Of a stretch of 6,119 bases of DNA, positions 5,258-6,119 are shown piece after piece. The stretch is from assembly GCA_000715855.1 (NCBI GenBank), contig KL571388.1:1-6119 (forward strand), read 5' to 3'. The position numbers and the translations under genes are program-made. The notes under the pieces are model-generated. The model had not been told where the DNA came from, made no database searches, and saw nothing but the letters and a program-made list of their open reading frames with translations. Position 1 is the stretch's first letter, and every line of letters starts with the position of its first letter. This stretch comes from Actinoplanes liguriensis (GTDB taxonomy: Bacteria > Actinomycetota > Actinomycetes > Mycobacteriales > Micromonosporaceae).

Positions 5258-6119
5258 TTAGGAACGCGGGATCGTGAACCAGACCGTGGTACCCGCGCCC
5301 GGCTCGGCCTCGATGCCGGTCTCCCCGCCGTGCGCGCGGACCGCCCCGGCGACGATGGCCAGGCCGAGCCCGGCGCCGTCGGTGCGTGCCCGGGACTCGT
5401 CGGCGCGCCAGAACCGCTCGAACGCGTGCTCCACCTCGGAAGCGCTCATCCCCGGCCCGGCATCACGGACGGTGACGGTGACCCGGTCCTCGTCGATCAC
5501 CGCGATGACCTCGGCTTTCGTCCCCGGTGGCGTGTGCGCGCGAACGTTGCCGAGCAGATTGGCGAGCACCCGCCGCAGCGTGTCCGCGTCGCCGGGCACC
5601 TCGCAGGACTCCGGGACGTCGGCGGTGACCGGGCGGCCGGGCTCGACGGCCCGGGCGTCCGCGATCGCGTCCCGGATCAGCGCCGCAAGGTCCACCGGCT
5701 CGCGGCGGGCGGGCGGATCCGCGTCCAGGCGCGCGAGGTACAGCAGCTCACCGACGAGGACGCCCATCCGGTCGGCCTCCTCCTCGATCCGGCGCAGCAC
5801 GTCCGGCCGCTGACCGAGATCGATCACCCCGGTGCGGACCAGTTGCAGGTACCCCCTGATCGACGTGACCGGGGTGCGCAGCTCGTGCGAGGCGTCCGCG
5901 ACGAACGTCCGCATCCGCTCCTCGGAGCGCTCCCGCGCGGTCATCGCCGCCTGGATCCGCCCCAGCATCCGGTCCACCGCGACGGTCAGCCGCCCCACCT
6001 CGGTGTCCGCCGCCCGCTCGCCCGGCTGGTCCGGTCCGCCCGGTCGGCCCGGCTGGTCCGGCTGGTCCGGCCGGTCTGGCCGGTCCGGGCTGTGCGGCTG
6101 GCCCGCACCGTTGTTATGG
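5258..6119 (-). CDS. Sensor histidine kinase, cytoplasmic part (5' end outside window)
   Basis: The frame is open to the right edge, giving 286 visible residues; the sensor and membrane segments lie beyond. In order from the visible N-terminus: a Pro/Asp/Gly-rich repeat (about 6-32), the second half of a HAMP domain (DTEVGRLTVAVDRMLGRI, about 39-55), HisKA with the H-box ADASHELRTPV (phosphorylated His at nucleotides 5885-5887), and a HATPase domain with N-box LANLLGNVRAHTPPGT, G1 DAGPGM, F-box FERFWRAD and G2 GAGLGLAIV. All catalytic motifs are intact, so it should autophosphorylate and pass phosphate to a response regulator, probably encoded just upstream and so outside the window. A GTG at 5998 could be read as a start but would cut the HAMP domain in half. 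The gene precedes the LmeA-like gene by 55 nt on the same strand, so it may control or share a transcript with the lipid genes. Confidence 0.95.
   Translation of the reverse strand, partial: HNNGAGQPHSPDRPDRPDQPDQPGRPGGPDQPGERAADTEVGRLTVAVDRMLGRIQAAMTARERSEERMRTFVADASHELRTPVTSIRGYLQLVRTGVIDLGQRPDVLRRIEEEADRMGVLVGELLYLARLDADPPARREPVDLAALIRDAIADARAVEPGRPVTADVPESCEVPGDADTLRRVLANLLGNVRAHTPPGTKAEVIAVIDEDRVTVTVRDAGPGMSASEVEHAFERFWRADESRARTDGAGLGLAIVAGAVRAHGGETGIEAEPGAGTTVWFTIPRS
6023..6103 (-). repeat. Nine-copy 9-bp in-frame tandem repeat encoding X-X-Pro triplets
   Basis: Nine imperfect units of CGGCTGGTC (plus strand) run without gaps from 6023 to 6103; those at 6023, 6050 and 6059 are identical. 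On the coding (minus) strand they read, N to C, GQP HSP DRP DRP DQP DQP GRP GGP DQP. Because the unit is three codons, copy-number change would keep the kinase frame. Variation among units is mostly at the first two residues; proline is kept in all nine. Confidence 0.85.

Noticed and set aside
5258..5998. Kinase gene beginning at the GTG at 5998
   Set aside because: The frame stays open without a stop to 6119, and this start would remove the first part of the HAMP second helix; the gene is better read as partial.
6023..6103. CRISPR array or intergenic satellite
   Set aside because: Units are 9 bp with no spacers and maintain the kinase reading frame; this is a coding minisatellite.

Overview
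The window is about 6.1 kb of very GC-rich DNA. Codons favour G or C in the third position, there are several GTG starts, genes are tightly packed with GTGA/ATGA overlaps, and an LmeA-type lipid-binding protein is encoded beside an MMPL transporter. This points to a high-GC actinobacterium. Micromonosporaceae (an Actinoplanes-like genome) would fit, but that is an impression from protein style, not a search result.

Left, plus strand (1-1990): the 3' end of a MacB-type ABC ATPase gene overlaps by 4 nt a complete MacB/FtsX-family permease gene. After a strikingly A-rich 32-nt gap comes a 171-residue single-pass membrane protein with a C-terminal DUF5666-like beta domain. These three look like one operon for an export or envelope-stress ABC module. 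A GC-rich 8-bp inverted repeat straddles the last stop codon and may end the transcript.

Middle (1991-2442): a 134-nt gene-free stretch has a local T/A-rich patch, short repeats and several possible hairpins. It leads into a 105-residue orphan protein on the plus strand that I cannot assign to a family. Its end overlaps the end of the next, oppositely oriented gene by 11 bp.

Right, minus strand (2432-6119, read right to left): a sensor histidine kinase whose N-terminus is outside the window, then a 55-nt gap with a tandem 11-bp direct repeat resembling an OmpR-family operator, then an LmeA/DUF2993 lipid-binding protein whose stop overlaps (ATGA) the start of an MMPL transporter. This suggests a two-component sensor placed upstream of, and perhaps controlling, a coupled periplasmic lipid-binding and lipid-export pair. 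The response regulator would have to lie beyond the right edge.

The least ordinary items are an in-frame 9-bp minisatellite encoding nine X-X-Pro triplets in the HAMP region of the kinase, the possibly structured leader and orphan gene at 1991-2442, and the A-rich linker at 1443-1474. No RNA genes, insertion sequences or CRISPR arrays were seen. No convincingly new system can be demonstrated from this window alone.
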